13,434 bases of DNA from UBA3792 sp946185305 (GCA_946185305.1 CAMHJE010000058.1:1-13434), one strand, 5' to 3'; positions 5,957 through 13,082 are shown, counted from the stretch's first letter. Numbers and translations: made by a program. Notes: generated from the letters alone by a model not told the origin.

Positions 5957-7710
5957 AACAGCAGAACGCGGTTCGCACCGAAACGCTGAAAAAGGTGCTG
6001 TCCCGGATCGGGAAATATAAATGGCTTGTGCTGTTGTCGCTTTGCATGGCAGCGGCGGTCGTCGCGCTGACGCTGTATGTGCCGGTGCTGACCGGCGACG
6101 CGGTCGATCTGATCGTCGGCAAAGGGCTTGTAGACTTTGCCGGCCTGCTCAAAATCCTCGTCAAGATCGGTGTCGCCGTCGGTCTGACCGCGCTATTGCA
6201 ATGGCTGATGGGTATATTGAACAATCGCATCACCTACCGCACGGTGCGAGACCTGCGGAATGAAGCGTTCCGCCGCATCGAAACGCTGCCGCTGCGCTAT
6301 CTGGACGCGCATACGACCGGCGAAACGGTCAGCCGCGTCGTCGCGGACGTGGATCAGTTTGCGGACGGACTGCTGATCGGCTTTACGCAGCTGTTCACGG
6401 GCGTCATCACGATCCTCGGCACGCTCGGCTTTATGCTGTGGGTGAATCCCGTGATCACCGCCGTCGTCGTGCTGATCACGCCGGTGTCGCTGTTCGTGGC
6501 GGCGTTCATTGCCAAGCGCACGTATACGATGTTTCAGCTGCAATCCGAAACGCGCGGCGTGCAGACCGGCATGATCGACGAGCTGATCGGCGGGCAAAAC
6601 GTCGTACAGGCGTTCGGGCGGGAACGCGCGGCGCTCGCGGACTTTGACGCGGTCAATGAGGATCTCAAAAAATACTCGCTCCGCGCAATCTTCTTTTCCT
6701 CGATCACCAATCCCTCCACGCGGTTCGTCAACAGCCTTGTCTATGCGGGTGTCGGCATCACCGGCGCGCTGATTGCCATCGGCGGCGGTCTGTCGGTCGG
6801 ACAGCTCACGATGTTTTTGAGCTACGCAAACCAGTATACCAAGCCGTTCAACGAAATCTCCGGCGTCGTGACCGAGCTGCAGAACGCGCTCGCCTGCGCC
6901 GCACGCGTGTTTGCGCTGATCGAACAGCCCGCAGAAGCTGCCGAGCCCGAAAACGCAGCGACGCTTTCCGATGTGCAGGGCAGCGTGCAGCTTGAAAACG
7001 TGTGGTTCTCCTACCGGCCGGAGCAGCACCTGATCGAAAATCTGAACCTTTGCGCCAAGCCCGGCGAGCGTATCGCCATCGTCGGGCCGACCGGCTGCGG
7101 CAAAACGACGATCATCAACCTTTTGATGCGCTTTTACGACGCGGATCGCGGCACGATTGCGGTGGACGGCGTGCCGATCACGAAGGCCACGCGCCGATCC
7201 CTGCGCTCGGCCTACGGCATGGTCCTGCAGGAAACATGGCTCAAGAGCGGCACGATCCGCGAGAACATTGCGATGGGCAAGCCGGACGCGACGGACGAGG
7301 AGATCGTTGCGGCGGCCAAAGCGAGCCATGCGCATGGGTTCATCAAGCGGCTGCCGAACGGCTATGACACCGTGATCGGTGAGGACGGCGGCTCGCTCTC
7401 GCAGGGACAGAAGCAGCTTTTGTGCATTGCGCGCGTCATGCTCTGCCGCCCGCCGATGCTGATATTGGACGAGGCGACCAGCTCGATCGACACGCGTACC
7501 GAGCTGCGCGTGCAGGAAGCGTTCGCCCGCCTGATGGAAGGCCGCACGAGCTTTATCGTCGCGCACCGCCTGTCCACGATCCGCACCGCCGACTGCATCC
7601 TTGTCATGCGCGACGGGCATATCATCGAGCAGGGTCGGCATGAACAGCTGCTCGAAAAGGGCGGCTTCTACGCGACGCTGTACAACAGCCAGTATGCCAA
7701 TATCGCCTGA
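5953..7710 (+). CDS. ABC exporter half-transporter with catalytic ATPase site (subunit 2)
   Basis: Partner of the preceding subunit. 585 residues: transmembrane domain about 20-320, nucleotide-binding domain about 345-585. Seen: Walker A GPTGCGKT at 378-385, Q-loop Q426, Walker B MLILDE at 502-507 with catalytic Glu507, and switch His538 in FIVAHRL. The signature is LSQGQ at 482-486 instead of LSGGQ. In a head-to-tail dimer this altered signature faces the Asp494/Gln525 site of subunit 1, so every deviation collects in one non-hydrolysing site, while the other site (Walker motifs of this subunit, FSGGQ of the partner) is intact. That is strong internal evidence for an obligate heterodimer. 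ATG at 5953 overlaps the upstream TGA; AAGGAGG at 5942-5948 serves it. Substrate unknown. Confidence 0.94.
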   Translation: MKQQNAVRTETLKKVLSRIGKYKWLVLLSLCMAAAVVALTLYVPVLTGDAVDLIVGKGLVDFAGLLKILVKIGVAVGLTALLQWLMGILNNRITYRTVRDLRNEAFRRIETLPLRYLDAHTTGETVSRVVADVDQFADGLLIGFTQLFTGVITILGTLGFMLWVNPVITAVVVLITPVSLFVAAFIAKRTYTMFQLQSETRGVQTGMIDELIGGQNVVQAFGRERAALADFDAVNEDLKKYSLRAIFFSSITNPSTRFVNSLVYAGVGITGALIAIGGGLSVGQLTMFLSYANQYTKPFNEISGVVTELQNALACAARVFALIEQPAEAAEPENAATLSDVQGSVQLENVWFSYRPEQHLIENLNLCAKPGERIAIVGPTGCGKTTIINLLMRFYDADRGTIAVDGVPITKATRRSLRSAYGMVLQETWLKSGTIRENIAMGKPDATDEEIVAAAKASHAHGFIKRLPNGYDTVIGEDGGSLSQGQKQLLCIARVMLCRPPMLILDEATSSIDTRTELRVQEAFARLMEGRTSFIVAHRLSTIRTADCILVMRDGHIIEQGRHEQLLEKGGFYATLYNSQYANIA

Positions 7711-7728
7711 TGCAAAAGGAGAAAAACG

Positions 7729-8205
7729 ATGTTTCGAAACGTTGCACGAATTAAGCAGGCGCTGGACGACGCCGCCTGCGAACACATTTTGAAAACCGCC
7801 CTGCGCGGCGTCCTGTCGGTGCAGGGCGACGACGGCTACCCTTACGGGATGCCGCTGAACCATTGGTATGACCCGGCAAAACGCACGCTGTATTTCCACA
7901 GCGGCAAGCACGGCCACCGCGCGGACGCGCTCGCCAAATGCGACAAGGTTTCCTACTGCGTCCTGTCGGACGGCGAGCCGATCCCGAATTCTTGGGCGCT
8001 GCGTTTTTCCTGCGTGATCGCGTTCGGCCGGATGCGTCCCGTCACCGACGAGGCCGAAGCCATGGATATCTGCCGCGCCCTGTCGCACAAGTTCACTGCC
8101 GACGACGCCTACATCGAGGACGAGATCGCGCGTCTGCATGCCAACACGGTCGTGTATGCGCTGTCCATCGAGCATCTCACCGGCAAAACGGTCAAGGAAT
8201 CCTAA
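7729..8205 (+). CDS. Pyridoxamine 5'-phosphate oxidase-like flavin-binding protein (NimA group)
   Basis: Small cytosolic protein of the split-barrel flavin-binding fold; NimA relatives reduce nitroimidazoles, but most members have no known substrate. 158 residues, typical length. Seen: the N-terminal strand RGVLSVQGDDGYPYGMPLNHWYD at 26-48, usual in this group, followed by TLYFHSGKHGHRADAL at 53-68, where the His/Lys/Arg residues normally contact flavin phosphate, and VSYCVL at 74-79. The start ATG at 7729 has AAGGAG 7 bases upstream. It lies 18 bases after the second ABC subunit with no terminator between, so it is the third gene of the exporter operon. The link may concern detoxification, which is inference only. 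Fold assignment is good; NimA-type nitroreduction is not established. Confidence 0.83.
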   Translation: MFRNVARIKQALDDAACEHILKTALRGVLSVQGDDGYPYGMPLNHWYDPAKRTLYFHSGKHGHRADALAKCDKVSYCVLSDGEPIPNSWALRFSCVIAFGRMRPVTDEAEAMDICRALSHKFTADDAYIEDEIARLHANTVVYALSIEHLTGKTVKES

Positions 8206-8220
8206 TCCAAAAGCGCAAAC

Positions 8221-8247
8221 CGGCGGGATTGCTCCCGCCGATTTTAT
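8221..8247 (+). terminator. Intrinsic terminator of the exporter operon, shared with the convergent gene
   Basis: CGGCGGGA (8221-8228), loop TTGC, TCCCGCCG (8233-8240), then ATTTTATT. The T-rich tail overlaps the stop codon of the convergent membrane-protein gene at 8244-8246. On the minus strand the stem is followed by GTTTGCGCTTTT, a poorer U tract, so two-way function is possible but weaker. Confidence 0.75.
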
Positions 8248-8891
8248 TGTGCCTTTTTCTCCTTGGCAAACAGCTTAACAAGTCCCAGCAGCGCCGCGCC
8301 GAGCAGCACGAATAAAAGAAGCATGGCCATGACGGCATAGAACACGCCGATGCCCATGGTGCGGTAGCTTGCGGTTTCGGGCAGATAGCCGAACCAGCCC
8401 GCGGGCGCGTCCCAGTTCAAAAACGGATACGGCGCGGTCATGCCGTTCCAGCGGAAGCCGCAAAGCGCCATGATCTCGACGCCCGCAAAGTAGCCGAGCG
8501 GCGGCAGCAGCGCATAGACCGCATGACGCGCGTGCCACGGATAGTCCGTATCGTTCACAAGGAAATCGAACACCGTCAGCGTCGGCGTGAGCACGTGCAG
8601 GCAAAGGCTCGCAAAGTGATCCTGTGCATAGGCTGCCAACATGCCGCCGGGATGCATCGGCGCAAGGACGGTCAAAAACACAAGCCCGGTGACCGTGATC
8701 GACACGGTTGCCGTATACTTCCACACGCGCACGGCGCGGTGCGGGCTGAAAAGCTGCGCCAGTACCGCCGCCGCGGTATAGAGATTGCTGAGTTGCGTGA
8801 AGAAAGTGAACCCGATCGTCCAATGCCACATCATCACGGTCGCATACGTCACCGACGCGATGATCAGCAGCTTCGGGACAATCTTTTTCAT
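8244..8891 (-). CDS. Pr6Pr (FAR-17a/AIG1-like) multipass membrane protein
   Basis: Predicted integral membrane protein of 215 residues with about six hydrophobic segments (near 7-24, 36-49, 62-77, 94-112, 124-143, 178-207) and a basic C-terminal tail. FFTQLSN at 30-36 and H99 within LHVLTPTLTVFD (98-109) match the conserved F-T-x-Q-S-N and H...P....D features of the FAR-17a/AIG1 family. Human AIG1 is a threonine hydrolase of fatty-acid esters of hydroxy fatty acids using one Thr and one His; T32 and H99 here could be the equivalents, which is inference. Bacterial members are uncharacterised. The start is ATG 8891-8889 with AAAGGAG upstream; the open frame extends 22 codons further without a site. 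It is monocistronic, divergent from sufC and convergent with the exporter operon. Confidence 0.72.
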   Translation of the reverse strand: MKKIVPKLLIIASVTYATVMMWHWTIGFTFFTQLSNLYTAAAVLAQLFSPHRAVRVWKYTATVSITVTGLVFLTVLAPMHPGGMLAAYAQDHFASLCLHVLTPTLTVFDFLVNDTDYPWHARHAVYALLPPLGYFAGVEIMALCGFRWNGMTAPYPFLNWDAPAGWFGYLPETASYRTMGIGVFYAVMAMLLLFVLLGAALLGLVKLFAKEKKAQ

Positions 8892-8924
8892 GGCGGCTCC
8901 TTTGGGGCGGGAAATGATATACAG

Positions 8925-8954
8925 ATTGTAACACGGCAAAAAACCGTGCGTCAA
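8925..8954 (-). promoter_or_regulatory. Promoter of the Pr6Pr membrane-protein gene
   Basis: On the minus strand TTGACG (8954-8949), 18 bases, TACAAT (8930-8925): each hexamer is 5/6. The spacer holds a perfect CACGG/CCGTG inverted repeat (8932-8936 and 8944-8948) around an A-rich 7-base centre. That is a plausible repressor site between -35 and -10. Confidence 0.65.
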
Positions 8955-9007
8955 CACAAAGCGACCGAAGGGGTCGTAAAATTACAAGGAAAAATTCTGC
9001 AAAAGGC

Positions 9008-9036
9008 GGGACAGGCGCGCCGCTTCGTGCTATAAT
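9008..9036 (+). promoter_or_regulatory. sufCB promoter with consensus extended -10
   Basis: GGGACA (9008-9013), 17 bases, then TG-C-TATAAT (9028-9036): a perfect extended -10 with a 4/6 -35. The start is expected near 9043, about 50 bases before sufC. I see no obvious IscR- or Fur-type palindrome over the hexamers. Confidence 0.75.
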
Positions 9037-9047
9037 ACGAAATAAGT

Positions 9048-9071
9048 GTGCGGCGTAATAGACGTTCGCAC
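9048..9071 (+). repeat. Hairpin in the sufC leader
   Basis: GTGCG (9048-9052) pairs with CGCAC (9067-9071), and inside it CGT (9054-9056) with ACG (9062-9064), with loop AATAG. It ends 3 bases before the AAAGGA ribosome binding site (9075-9080). The stem is short, so any regulatory role is speculative. Confidence 0.3.
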
Positions 9072-9091
9072 GGGAAAGGAATGAAAATCCG

Positions 9092-9838
9092 ATGTTGACC
9101 TTACAAAACGTGTCCTTCGACGTGGCGGCGGACGGCGCGGATAAGGAGATTATCCGAAACGTTTCGCTCACGATTCCGGACAACCGCCTTGTCGTGATCA
9201 CCGGGCCGAACGGCGGCGGCAAATCGACGCTCGCCAAGCTGATTGCAGGCATCGAGCGCCCGACAAGCGGCCGCATCCTCTATCGCGGCGAGGACATCAC
9301 CGACAAAAGCATTACCGAGCGCGCCCGCATGGGCATCGCGTTCGCGTTTCAGCAGCCCGTGAAGTTCAAGGGCATTCATGTTCTGGATCTACTTCGCATC
9401 GCGGCGGGCAAGCGACTTTCGACCGCCGACGCCTGCGAATACCTCTCCGCGGTCGGCCTTTGCGCACGGGACTATATCGGGCGCGAGGTGAATGCGTCGC
9501 TGTCCGGCGGCGAGCTGAAGCGCATCGAGATTGCCACGGTGCTGGCCCGCGGCGCGGCGCTGGCCGTGTTTGACGAGCCGGAGGCCGGGATCGACCTTTG
9601 GAGCTTCCAAAACCTGATTCAGGTATTCGAGCACATGCGCAAATCCGTGCAGGACAGTTCGATTCTGATTATCTCGCACCAGGAGCGCATCCTGAACATT
9701 GCGGACGAGATCATCGTCTTAAAGGACGGCGCGGTGGAGCGGCAGGGCACGAAGGACGAGATTTTCCCGACGCTGATCGGCACCGCTTCGATGGCGGCCT
9801 GCCCCAAGACCGAAGTGCCGAAGGAGGACGCAAAGTGA
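9092..9838 (+). CDS. sufC: SufC-type ATPase of iron-sulfur cluster assembly (SmsC-like)
   Basis: Soluble ABC-family ATPase that powers Fe-S cluster assembly on its SufB partner; not a transporter, and no membrane subunit is nearby. 248 residues, normal for SufC. Seen: Walker A GPNGGGKST at 38-46, Q-loop FQQPVKFKG at 86-94, signature LSGGELKRIEI at 137-147, Walker B LAVFDEPEAGID at 157-168, switch His196. The basic residues after LSGGE and the DEPEAGID D-loop region are SufC hallmarks. The start ATG at 9092 has AAAGGA at 9075-9080, a rather long 11-base spacing; an ATG at 9081 is too close to the site and opens a frame of only five codons. The stop overlaps the sufB GTG. Genes for SufS, SufU and SufD do not follow, which fits the two-gene SMS type. 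Confidence 0.92.
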   Translation: MLTLQNVSFDVAADGADKEIIRNVSLTIPDNRLVVITGPNGGGKSTLAKLIAGIERPTSGRILYRGEDITDKSITERARMGIAFAFQQPVKFKGIHVLDLLRIAAGKRLSTADACEYLSAVGLCARDYIGREVNASLSGGELKRIEIATVLARGAALAVFDEPEAGIDLWSFQNLIQVFEHMRKSVQDSSILIISHQERILNIADEIIVLKDGAVERQGTKDEIFPTLIGTASMAACPKTEVPKEDAK

Positions 9839-10767
9839 AACCGATTCAACTCGACGAAATCCAAAAGCGGCTGCTCTTTGAGGTGGCCGATCTGGAAACG
9901 ATCCCGCAGGGCGCGTACAACATCCGTTCCAACAGCCGTTCGGCGGGGCGGCAGTCCACCGCGAACATCGAGATCACACCTAAGACCGACGTGAGCGGTC
10001 TCGATATTCGCATCAAGCCCGGCACAAAAAAAGAGAGCGTGCATATCCCGGTCGTGATGACCGAAAGCGGACTCAAAGAATGTGTCTATAACGACTTCTA
10101 CATCGGCGAAGGCGCGGACGTGCTGATCGTCGCGGGGTGCGGCATCGACAACTGCGGCGCGGGCGATTCACAGCACGACGGCATCCATCGCTTCTATGTC
10201 GGCAAGGGCGCAAAGATTAAGTACGTCGAAAAGCACTACGGCTCCGGCGACGGCGCGGGCAAGCGTATCTTAAACCCCGTGACCGAGGTGTATCAGGACG
10301 AGGACAGCACCGTTGAGATGGAGATGGCGCAGATCAAGGGCGTGGACGACACCGAACGCAAAACGGTCGCCGAGCTGCAGGCCGGGGCGAAGCTCGTTGT
10401 CCGCGAACGGCTGATGACGCACGGCAATCAGCGCGCAATCAGTATTTACGACGTACACCTGAACGGCGCGGGCGCAAGCGCAGACGTGGTTTCGCGATCC
10501 GTGGCGCGGGACGATTCCTACCAGAAGTTCGACGCGAAGATCGCGGGCAACGCGCCGTGCCACGGGCATACGGAATGCGATTCGATCATCATGGATCGCG
10601 GCAAGATCCTCGCGGTGCCGGGACTGGAGGCAAACCACCTCGACGCGGAGCTTGTCCACGAAGCCGCCATCGGCAAGATCGCGGGCGATCAGATCATCAA
10701 GCTGATGACGCTCGGGCTGACCGAAGCCGAGGCCGAGGAGCAGATCATCAACGGGTTTTTGCAGTAA
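9835..10767 (+). CDS. sufB: SufB/SufD-family scaffold protein (SmsB-like, short form)
   Basis: Scaffold on which an Fe-S cluster is assembled with SufC. 310 residues, much shorter than classical SufB (about 470), and like the compact SmsB/SufBD proteins of methanogens and some Clostridia. Seen: GCGIDNCGAGDSQHDGIH at 101-118 (C102, C107), a beta-helix core with YVEKHYG, and C-terminal APCHGHTECDSIIMD at 240-254 (C242, C248) then VPGLEANHLDAELVHEAAIGKI at 261-282 (E265, H275), corresponding to the conserved Cys/Glu/His cluster region of SufB. It ends with a helical segment rich in Glu and Ile. The start is GTG 9835, overlapping the sufC stop; AAGGAGG at 9821-9827 lies 7 bases upstream. A terminator follows the stop. 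Family is secure; use of the symbol sufB rather than smsB is a convention. Confidence 0.9.
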   Translation: MKPIQLDEIQKRLLFEVADLETIPQGAYNIRSNSRSAGRQSTANIEITPKTDVSGLDIRIKPGTKKESVHIPVVMTESGLKECVYNDFYIGEGADVLIVAGCGIDNCGAGDSQHDGIHRFYVGKGAKIKYVEKHYGSGDGAGKRILNPVTEVYQDEDSTVEMEMAQIKGVDDTERKTVAELQAGAKLVVRERLMTHGNQRAISIYDVHLNGAGASADVVSRSVARDDSYQKFDAKIAGNAPCHGHTECDSIIMDRGKILAVPGLEANHLDAELVHEAAIGKIAGDQIIKLMTLGLTEAEAEEQIINGFLQ

Positions 10768-10776
10768 CAGCGCAAG

Positions 10777-10803
10777 CACAGCCGCAAAACGGCTGTGTTT
10801 TTT
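10777..10803 (+). terminator. Intrinsic terminator after sufB
   Basis: CACAGCCG (10777-10784), loop CAAAA, CGGCTGTG (10790-10797), then six T. A-T pairs extend the stem into the T run. It begins 9 bases after the sufB stop and closes the sufCB operon. Confidence 0.92.
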
Positions 10804-10804
10804 G

Positions 10805-10833
10805 TTGCGCGGAACCCTATTTCATGCTATGCT
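10805..10833 (+). promoter_or_regulatory. Promoter of the GNAT gene
   Basis: TTGCGC (10805-10810), 17 bases, TATGCT (10828-10833) preceded by TGC, so an extended -10 with 3/6 and 4/6 hexamers. It follows the sufB terminator directly and lies about 25 bases before the ATG. Confidence 0.5.
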
Positions 10834-10857
10834 GTAAAAAACGCATCGGAGGCGTCT

Positions 10858-11391
10858 ATGGGACTGCGGCTGATCAAGCTCACAAAGGCATACGAGAAGG
10901 AACTGGGCGAGATGCTCGACGAATGGAAGGCCGATCAGGAGGCCAACCATACCGACCGTTCCCCGTGGGCGATTTTCAAAAACGATTATCACGATTTTGA
11001 CCGGTATCTTGGGGAACTGGAGATCAAAACGGCGAGCGAAAACCGTGTGCCGGATTCCGTGTTCTTCCTGCTCGACGAGGAACGAAACCGGCTGCTCGGC
11101 GCGGTCAATATCCGGCATGAACTGAACGACGCGCTCCTGCAAACGGGCGGGCACATCGGCGACGGCATTCGGCCGAGCGAGCGGAGAAAGGGCTACGCCA
11201 CCGAAATGATCCGGCTCGCGCTGCTCGAATGTCAACGGCTCGGGATCGACCGCGTGCTGATCACCTGCGACAAGGACAACATCGGCTCCGCCAAATCCAT
11301 TCTCCGCAACGGCGGCGTGCTGGAAAACGAGGTGCTTGATCGGGACGGCGAGCTTGTACAGCGATACTGGATCGATCTGAAAAAGGAATAG
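10858..11391 (+). CDS. GNAT-family N-acetyltransferase
   Basis: Transfers an acetyl group from acetyl-CoA to an unknown amine; cytosolic. 177 residues. Seen: GGHIGDGIRPSERRKGYATEMIRLAL at 97-122, which contains the acetyl-CoA pyrophosphate-binding RRKGYA (109-114) and the following helix, then VLITCDKDNIGSAKSILRNGG at 133-153, the usual beta-strand, Asn and helix of this fold. It resembles the group of predicted acetyltransferases with the GHIG-GIRPSERRKGYA pattern. The start ATG at 10858 has GGAGG five bases upstream; in-frame codons back to 10795 lie inside the sufB terminator and are not used. It is monocistronic, between the sufB terminator and a shared terminator. Substrate cannot be told from sequence. 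Confidence 0.9.
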   Translation: MGLRLIKLTKAYEKELGEMLDEWKADQEANHTDRSPWAIFKNDYHDFDRYLGELEIKTASENRVPDSVFFLLDEERNRLLGAVNIRHELNDALLQTGGHIGDGIRPSERRKGYATEMIRLALLECQRLGIDRVLITCDKDNIGSAKSILRNGGVLENEVLDRDGELVQRYWIDLKKE

Positions 11392-11396
11392 ACAGC

Positions 11397-11424
11397 AAAA
11401 AACCGGCGGAAATCCGCCGGTTTT
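11397..11424. terminator. Bidirectional terminator between the GNAT and secreted-protein genes
   Basis: CCGGCGG (11403-11409), loop AAAT, CCGCCGG (11414-11420), flanked by a run of six A on the left and four T on the right. A U tract therefore follows the stem on both strands. It serves the GNAT gene on plus and the convergent secreted-protein gene on minus, whose stop is at 11439. Confidence 0.9.
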
Positions 11425-11438
11425 GTGTTATCTATGAA

Positions 11439-13082
11439 TCAGTACCCGAACAGCCAGCCGAACAGCACGTAATGCTGAATGTTCTGCCACAGGCTGCGCT
11501 CAACCTTGACCGTGCAGGTTGCGGACACCGTACCGTCCGCGCTGCGGCAAACGAGCGTCGCCGCACCGGGTGTGCCGGTTTTGACCGTGCCGTCCTCCAA
11601 TACCATTGCGACCGACCGGGCGGTGCTGCTCCAGATGCAGGTCTTGTCCGTCGCGTTTTCGGGATAGACCGTCACGGTGATATGGCCGTTTTCGCCATAG
11701 GGGATCACAAGGCTTGTATCGCTCAATTCGATATGCTGCACGTTGACCGTGTCGAGTGCAGGCTCCGCCGTCTGTGCGGACGACGGTTTATCTGTCTTTT
11801 CCGGTGCGGGTGTCGCTTCGGGCGTATAGGGCCGCGTTTCCAGCATTTCGCCGCAGACGGTGCAGCGGCGTTCCTCAGCGTCCTGTGCTTCATTTACCGT
11901 CCAATCGCCGGGGGTATGCCCCGATGCAGGCAGCGTTTCGGTATACGTATCGCCGCACAAGACGCAGGTATACACGGCTTCGCCGTCCGCCGTACAGGTC
12001 GGTTCATGCGTGACGGCCTCGTAGCGGTGGGCAGGCGCGGTATAGGCAAAGCGGCGCGTGCGGCCGCAGACGGCGCACGTCTCGGTCGAAAAGCCCCATG
12101 CGGTGCAGGTCGGTTCGGTGACGACGGTTTCGAGCGTCGGCTGCTCGCACGCCTCGGCGCGGGCGCGAAACGCCTCGCGCGAGCCGGTCTTATGGAACGA
12201 CACGACCTGATTCGAGCCGAGGTAGCAATCCTTGGCGCCGTCCTCGCCGACCAACGCTTCGCAGTACATGCGCTTTGACGGCGCTACCTCAAAAAACGTG
12301 ATATCGGCCTCGACGGTCGAGCGCACGATGCGCGGCTTAAACGCGGAACCGCGGCGCAGCTTGTGCATGCCGACGACGCCGCCGTTGTGTGCATAGCCGT
12401 AGATTTCGGCATAGCCGCGCGTTTTGACGCTGCAATAGAACACGCGTCCGCTGCCGCAGGCATAGACGCCGCCGAGGAACTCCTCGCAGTCCACGTCCGG
12501 ATTCGTGTCGATAAACGACAGCTCGCAATCGACCGTGCAGCTTTGGACCGTGCTTTCGTCGCAGAAGCCGATCAGCCCCGCGACACCCTCGTTCGTGCCG
12601 GACAGCGTCAGCGTCGCATAGACCTCGACGGCACAGTTTTCGACCGTCGCGTTCTTCGCATAGCCCGCAAGGCCCGCGATAAAGCAGTTCTGCTCGGTCT
12701 CGACCGCAATATACGCGCCCATAAGGTTCAGATTCCGCACGGTCGCGCCGTCGAGCACGGTGAACAGGCCGGCAAGGGCGGTGTCATATTCCTTGCGGTT
12801 GCCGTCGTAGGTTGTGACGGTCTTGGTGCCCGGCGCGGTCACGGTCAGGTTATAGAGCGTATGGCCGCCGCCGTCGAGCGTGCCGGAGAAGGCAATCGGC
12901 GTCCACAGCTCGCCGCCCATGTCGATATCGTCGGTCAGCAGAAAGCTGCCGGAGGGGTTTTCGGCCAGCAAGGCCAGTTCCGCCCGCGTCGCAATCGGCG
13001 TCGGCTCGTCGTCCGCAAGGGACATCGGCGCGGTCGAAAGGAGCAGCAAAGCGGAAAGAAGCAATAAAAGCGTTTTTTTCAT
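11439..13082 (-). CDS. Secreted Cys-rich protein with beta-helix-like region, CxxC repeats and Big_2-like domain
   Basis: Predicted exported protein of 547 residues, function unknown. Signal peptide: MKK, a Leu-rich core, and a likely cut after SLA at 21-23. About 45-300 resembles GLUG/parallel beta-helix proteins (SGTLDGGGHTLYNL, LAGLFTVLDGATVRNLNL, IAGLAGYAKNATVENC). About 323-417 holds three Cys repeats, 418-445 a Pro/Thr/Glu-rich linker, and 447-527 an Ig-like fold of the Big_2 type (IELSDTSLVIPYGE, VTVYPENATDKTCIWSS). It ends with hydrophobic YVLFGWLFGY and has no LPXTG anchor. There are 22 Cys in total, unusual for an exported protein. The start is ATG 13082-13080, chosen for the signal peptide; it overlaps the cdsA stop as ATGA and has no recognisable ribosome binding site, suggesting translational coupling. 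Adhesion or surface structure is inference. Confidence 0.8.
   Translation of the reverse strand: MKKTLLLLLSALLLLSTAPMSLADDEPTPIATRAELALLAENPSGSFLLTDDIDMGGELWTPIAFSGTLDGGGHTLYNLTVTAPGTKTVTTYDGNRKEYDTALAGLFTVLDGATVRNLNLMGAYIAVETEQNCFIAGLAGYAKNATVENCAVEVYATLTLSGTNEGVAGLIGFCDESTVQSCTVDCELSFIDTNPDVDCEEFLGGVYACGSGRVFYCSVKTRGYAEIYGYAHNGGVVGMHKLRRGSAFKPRIVRSTVEADITFFEVAPSKRMYCEALVGEDGAKDCYLGSNQVVSFHKTGSREAFRARAEACEQPTLETVVTEPTCTAWGFSTETCAVCGRTRRFAYTAPAHRYEAVTHEPTCTADGEAVYTCVLCGDTYTETLPASGHTPGDWTVNEAQDAEERRCTVCGEMLETRPYTPEATPAPEKTDKPSSAQTAEPALDTVNVQHIELSDTSLVIPYGENGHITVTVYPENATDKTCIWSSTARSVAMVLEDGTVKTGTPGAATLVCRSADGTVSATCTVKVERSLWQNIQHYVLFGWLFGY
11832..12116 (-). repeat. Tandem Cys-repeat block within the secreted protein
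   Basis: Codons 323-417. Two full units share E-P-T-C-T-x2-G-x4-T-C-x2-C-G followed by a His: C326/C336/C339/H352 and C363/C373/C376/H389. A third, degenerate unit keeps only C407 and C410. The C3H spacing could bind a metal or form disulfides. Similar units occur in Clostridia surface proteins, from general knowledge. Confidence 0.6.

Noticed and set aside
6193..8175. 660-codon open frame on - strand opposite the second ABC subunit and flavoprotein
   Set aside because: Spans two real plus-strand genes and their junction; low-complexity Arg/Asp/Ala-rich translation typical of G+C-skewed antisense.
9081..9095. Five-codon leader frame ATG...TGA before sufC
   Set aside because: The ATG touches the AAAGGA site, so initiation is unlikely; too short to judge as a leader peptide.
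8275..9276. 333-codon - strand frame crossing the Pr6Pr gene and sufC start
   Set aside because: Out of frame with the membrane protein and crosses both promoters of the divergent region; no domain.
9598..9834. Upstream extension of the sufB frame inside sufC
   Set aside because: Lies in a second frame of sufC. The GTG at 9835 has AAGGAGG at 7 bases and overlaps the sufC stop, the usual coupled arrangement.
10795..10857. Upstream GTG start for the GNAT gene
   Set aside because: Would begin inside the sufB terminator; ATG 10858 has GGAGG at proper spacing.
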